Source of the DNA: Providencia alcalifaciens
GTDB lineage: Bacteria; Pseudomonadota; Gammaproteobacteria; Enterobacterales; Enterobacteriaceae
Reading direction: 5' to 3'
Length of the DNA: 64,000 nucleotides
Assembly (NCBI GenBank): GCA_025961275.1
Contig: JAOQNJ010000001.1
Location: 1,819,353-1,883,352, forward strand
A program made the position numbers and the translations under genes. Shown here piece after piece: positions 61,448-64,000 of this stretch. The notes below the pieces were generated by a model. The model made no database searches. It was not told the DNA's origin and was given only the letters and a program-made list of their open reading frames with translations. Within the stretch, counting starts at the first letter, position 1, and every line of letters begins with the position of its first letter.

Positions 61448-61467
61448 CCCTCCATGCGAGGGTTTTT
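61448..61467 (+). terminator. Rho-independent terminator of cI
   Basis: CCCTC-catgc-GAGGG followed by TTTTT, 11 bp after the stop. Confidence 0.85.
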
Positions 61468-61533
61468 CTTTACCATCACAAACTCAAACAAACTCCAAAC
61501 ATAACCCCAAGAAAGTTTTCTTAAATAAATTAA

Positions 61534-61584
61534 TTTAAGTTTTCTAAAATTAATATTGACTTAAAACTTAAGATGTCTTAAATT
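61534..61584 (+). promoter_or_regulatory. Left operator/promoter (OL/PL)
   Basis: TTAAGATGTCTTAA (61568-61581) is the same palindrome as in OR. TTAAGTTTTCTAA (about 61534) and CTTAAAACTTAAG are further half sites. TTGACT (61556-61561), 17 bp, TAAATT (61579-61584) forms a promoter overlapped by the operator. Confidence 0.75.
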
Positions 61585-61625
61585 TAACTCATCGAAGGCA
61601 AGGAGCCATAGATAAACAGGATGTT

Positions 61626-61656
61626 CGCTCTTTAACAGATAGCGCTGAAAAAGCGC
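61626..61656 (+). promoter_or_regulatory. nutL antitermination site
   Basis: boxA CGCTCTTTAACA (61626-61637), 4-bp gap, boxB GCGCTGAAAAAGCGC (61642-61656). It lies 40 bp downstream of PL. The boxB stem differs from nutR at two pairs but keeps the loop. Confidence 0.88.
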
Positions 61657-61751
61657 AAACCAAAGACAGTATGTTTTGGGATTGGTGAGTACTAAGGCTG
61701 ATTAGTTAAGCATGAGGGTGATCGGGTTCCTAGGCCGAGTGTACCGATTGT

Positions 61752-61825
61752 TAGCGTGTAGTTCAGAGGTAGAACGATGCGGCTTAAGTGAACGTACATG
61801 CGCTGGTTCGATTCCAGTCACGCAA
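61752..61825 (+). other. tRNA-like degenerate sequence in PL leader
   Basis: 74 nt with a near-complete acceptor stem (TAGCGTG / CACGCAA, 6 of 7 pairs), D arm GTTC-AGAGGTA-GAAC and T arm GCTGG-TTCGATT-CCAGT. The anticodon stem does not pair, so it is not a functional tRNA as written. It is followed by a GTAGG / CCTAC hairpin and CACCA. Confidence 0.5.
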
Positions 61826-61879
61826 GTAGGAGGTCAGCACCTACCACCAATCACCAAAGCAAACTGTAAGGGGATAATC

Positions 61880-62194
61880 ATGTGTAATTTTCATGGCTAC
61901 AAAAATTCAAGATCTAGCAGAATGGATCGCAGAAAGGCGCTGAAGGAAGCATACGAGCTAACCAAAAGCTTAAAAACTGTAATTAGTGGTGAAACAGAAG
62001 AAGAAGCAAAGCGCCCTACCTTATCACTAACACGTAAACCAGTTAGCCGAGTTGAAAAAGCAATTTCAATTCGCAGCACTAAAGTTTATGACTCAGCAGA
62101 TAACACATGCTTACCAAATTCTAGTATTTACTCAGCTAAATATCGTAAGTCTGGAACGTTATTAGAGTCTGGCGAAGTAACGGCTAGAGCATAG
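61880..62194 (+). CDS. N: Antitermination protein N-like
   Basis: 104 aa from ATG 61880 (AGGGG 7 nt upstream). An N-terminal arginine-rich motif (NSRSSRMDRRKALKEAYEL) fits boxB RNA binding; the rest is low-complexity and disordered, as in N proteins. Position directly after nutL supports the call; sequence similarity alone is weak. Confidence 0.65.
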   Translation: MCNFHGYKNSRSSRMDRRKALKEAYELTKSLKTVISGETEEEAKRPTLSLTRKPVSRVEKAISIRSTKVYDSADNTCLPNSSIYSAKYRKSGTLLESGEVTARA

Positions 62195-62273
62195 ACACAC
62201 GCAAGCAACCACGGCTACGCAAGCCGATTATGAGTGATGGAAGTGTTACGGCGAGATAAAGCCCACGGATGGG

Positions 62274-62792
62274 CTAAATATCAAAATACCCTGTAAATTG
62301 ATTGACACATTCAGAATAATAATAGGGGTTAATTATGTAGCTATTCATATGCCTCATATTTAAGTGCTTAGAATAATCATGAATAATATTATTATCTAGC
62401 AAAGACTTAATTACTGGATCGCTTCGGTTGCCGCCCACATATCCACCGCCTATATCAATAATCATTGCTATATATCCTTTTTCTCCTTTCGAGAGGTTTG
62501 ATATTAACTGCGATATTTTTATTTTTTCATTCTTTAATTTTCTATCGCGGATAACACCAATAATTGAATCACGCCCCATCATTACAAGTCTTTGCGTATT
62601 AACTGCAATGACAAAAGAAATGGCAAATATAAACACTTGCCAAACATAAGGGATCCCAATTTTTGAGTTAAAGCTAGCGCCCCAAGAATCAGGGCTAATC
62701 ATCAATAATGACACCCAAACAATAATAAACCACATAACACGCTCCAATGGTTCGCTTTTTAATACACGTCCAATAATGGCTAATAATTCCAT
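62274..62792 (-). CDS. sieB: SieB-like superinfection exclusion protein
   Basis: 172 aa. Two N-terminal membrane segments (VMWFIIVWVSLLMI, WQVFIFAISFVIAVN), then a cytosolic helical domain (ISQLISNLSKGEKGYIAMII). The place, opposite to the left operon just after N, is that of sieB in lambda and P22. SieB aborts growth of some superinfecting phages. Confidence 0.78.
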   Translation of the reverse strand: MELLAIIGRVLKSEPLERVMWFIIVWVSLLMISPDSWGASFNSKIGIPYVWQVFIFAISFVIAVNTQRLVMMGRDSIIGVIRDRKLKNEKIKISQLISNLSKGEKGYIAMIIDIGGGYVGGNRSDPVIKSLLDNNIIHDYSKHLNMRHMNSYIINPYYYSECVNQFTGYFDI

Positions 62793-63170
62793 TTAACTAA
62801 CTCTCATATTGTGGGGGTGAGTTAATTATAACCGATTTCATATGTGGGGGCACAATGAAACCACTGGCGCCCTAAGTGGATAAATAAACGGGCACAGTTA
62901 ACTAATTACAGTCCATCAAGGTGGGCTGTGGTGAGATAACTTTTTGACAGCACGACAATAAACATAGGCGTTAAATCGGTCACGCCATAGATGTAAGTAC
63001 CGTTTGAATCGGAGGATTTATGTAGTGATTAAATTTAACTTATCTAAATAAATAAAATATGCAGGTGCCATGGTCTGTGAGACCCGCAGCCTAGTGCGAT
63101 ATCTAGGCAACTAACCAGAGTCCATTGAGGTGGGCTGTGGTGAGTTGATTAATAGATAGGAGATAGAGAT
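62793..63170. other. Left-operon leader with 25-bp direct repeats
   Basis: No gene of normal size. Near-identical 25-bp repeats GTCCATCAAGGTGGGCTGTG (62911-62935) and GTCCATTGAGGTGGGCTGTG (63120-63144) precede the following gene. In between, GGAGGATTT is followed by ATG-TAG (about 63020), a start-stop pair. It could be a minigene or an RNA-level control; this is speculation. Confidence 0.45.
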
Positions 63171-63440
63171 ATGTGTGATTGCTTTACTAAATTAGACGAT
63201 GACATGGAAAGTCGTATCAAAGCAAAACTACCAGAAGGTGCAAGCCTAAGGTCTTCTGGTTGGAAGCAGTCAGGCTTGTTTATGTCTGGCGGAATTATGT
63301 CGGTTAATTACTTCATTGAATACAACGCTAGTTACCAAGAAATTAAAAAAGATGGCACACCGAAAGCCCGCCTAACAAAGCAGGATTTTCCCGTTACGTT
63401 CTCATTCTGCCCTTTCTGTGGCGTGAAATGTGACGATTAG
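63171..63440 (+). CDS. Hypothetical left-operon protein with zinc motif
   Basis: 89 aa. MCDCFTKLDDDMESRIKAKL, and the C-terminal FSFCPFCGVKC forms a Cys cluster likely to bind zinc with the N-terminal Cys pair. Common in prophage early regions; function unknown. Confidence 0.65.
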   Translation: MCDCFTKLDDDMESRIKAKLPEGASLRSSGWKQSGLFMSGGIMSVNYFIEYNASYQEIKKDGTPKARLTKQDFPVTFSFCPFCGVKCDD

Positions 63441-63469
63441 CATCGCGTTTAGTTAATAACGGAGGGAGT

Positions 63470-63652
63470 ATGACAGATGAAACAGGTGAGTTTCGTGATG
63501 ATATTGCAGTAAAAATATTACTAGCGTGGTGTGGAAATGCAAATAGCCCAATGCAGAGAGATAGAGATGGTCACGCCAGATTATGGGAATTAGAAACTTT
63601 AGCTGAAGCCGCATATGAACTGGCAGATGCAATGTTAAAGGCTAGGGGGTGA
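63470..63652 (+). CDS. Hypothetical left-operon protein
   Basis: 60 aa with GGAGG 7 nt upstream. RLWELETLAEAAYELADAML is a helical region. Its stop lies 1 nt before the next start. Confidence 0.58.
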   Translation: MTDETGEFRDDIAVKILLAWCGNANSPMQRDRDGHARLWELETLAEAAYELADAMLKARG

Positions 63653-63653
63653 T

Positions 63654-63944
63654 ATGGAGTTTGAAGGTAGTAAATCACCGTGGCACATTGGGTCGCATCC
63701 ATGTAACGACCAAAGCAAGTATACTGTTCGTAGTGACAGTAACACTGTTATAGCTCATGTATCGCAACCCAGTGACAATGAACAAAGAGCAAGAGCCGAT
63801 GCCGACCTTAGATTAATCGCAGCAGCACCAGAGTTATTAAGTGAACTCATTCGGCTACGAAACATAGTTGCAAGCTACAAGCAGGACAGTGGCGACAATT
63901 TAGATATCACTGACGCAGTAATCGCAAAAGCCCTCGATCAGTAG
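63654..63944 (+). CDS. Hypothetical left-operon protein
   Basis: 96 aa. SPWHIGSHPCNDQSKYTVRS and ADADLRLIAAAPELLSEL; the LRLIAAAPELL segment recurs in many phage early proteins. Function unknown. The operon continues beyond the window towards the expected prophage integrase. Confidence 0.65.
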   Translation: MEFEGSKSPWHIGSHPCNDQSKYTVRSDSNTVIAHVSQPSDNEQRARADADLRLIAAAPELLSELIRLRNIVASYKQDSGDNLDITDAVIAKALDQ

Positions 63945-64000
63945 TAACCCACCACAACACATTTCATATCGCTATTAATAGTGAGGAATACGCACATGTA

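Noticed and set aside
61752..61825. A functional phage tRNA
   Set aside because: The anticodon stem cannot pair and the acceptor has a mismatch; kept only as a tRNA-like sequence.
1..64000. CRISPR arrays or insertion sequences
   Set aside because: I saw no regularly spaced short repeats and no transposase gene or terminal inverted repeats.

Overview
The window looks like chromosomal DNA of a moderately AT-rich gammaproteobacterium in the Morganellaceae; Providencia is the best guess. This rests on the style of the CDI locus, the lambdoid prophage proteins and base composition, all recalled from memory and not searched. It is mostly accessory DNA: a contact-dependent inhibition (CDI) locus, an island with a truncated arsenic operon and a candidate SMC-type defence operon, and about 49 kb of a lambda-like siphovirus prophage that runs off the right edge.

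Region 1 (1-7.9 kb): the 3' part of a large cdiA (open at the left edge) ends in a VENN motif, a variable C-terminal toxin and an overlapping immunity gene. It is followed by a SymE-like gene, then an orphan module (VENN remnant, second toxin tail, second immunity gene), then a decayed second SymE copy and a third VENN remnant. The third remnant is fused antisense into the 3' end of arsD. Region 2 (7.8-15.1 kb): an arsR-arsD stub, then three overlapping AT-rich genes: a 219-aa protein, an SMC/Rad50-like ATPase with a zinc hook and two apparent one-base deletions, and a large helical protein ending in a PDDEXK nuclease motif. A P4-type integrase with an in-frame amber codon follows, then a 45-bp copy of the 3' half of a tRNA-Arg(TCT) gene that I read as an attachment site.

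Region 3 (15.4-64 kb): the prophage, with its late end to the left. Reading leftwards from the repressor, rightward-type genes run on the minus strand: cro, cII, O-like, DnaB helicase, nin-type genes (ninB, a lambda-type phosphatase, ninG), Q, lysis genes (two holin-like proteins, M15 endolysin, nested Rz/Rz1), small and large terminase, portal, head morphogenesis, scaffold, capsid, connectors, tail terminator, tail tube, the G/GT frameshift pair, tape measure, tail tip, J and tail fibre/spike. The CI gene and left operon (nutL, N, sieB on the opposite strand, small genes) run rightward off the window; the prophage integrase and intact tRNA-Arg are predicted beyond the right edge. A gene resembling an O-antigen polymerase lies next to the tailspike, which suggests serotype conversion.

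The most unusual architecture is a 9-kb accessory block between the tail assembly chaperone and the tape measure gene, two genes that are adjacent in lambda. It contains two antirepressor-like genes with two ribbon-helix-helix genes, a RelE/Xre toxin-antitoxin pair, and a series of exported or lipidated small proteins. Two perfect 63-bp direct repeats bracket 5.3 kb of it. Many hairpin/U-tract terminators punctuate the late operon and would require Q antitermination. Several genes carry apparent one-base indels in A or T runs; each may be real decay, phase variation or a homopolymer sequencing error.
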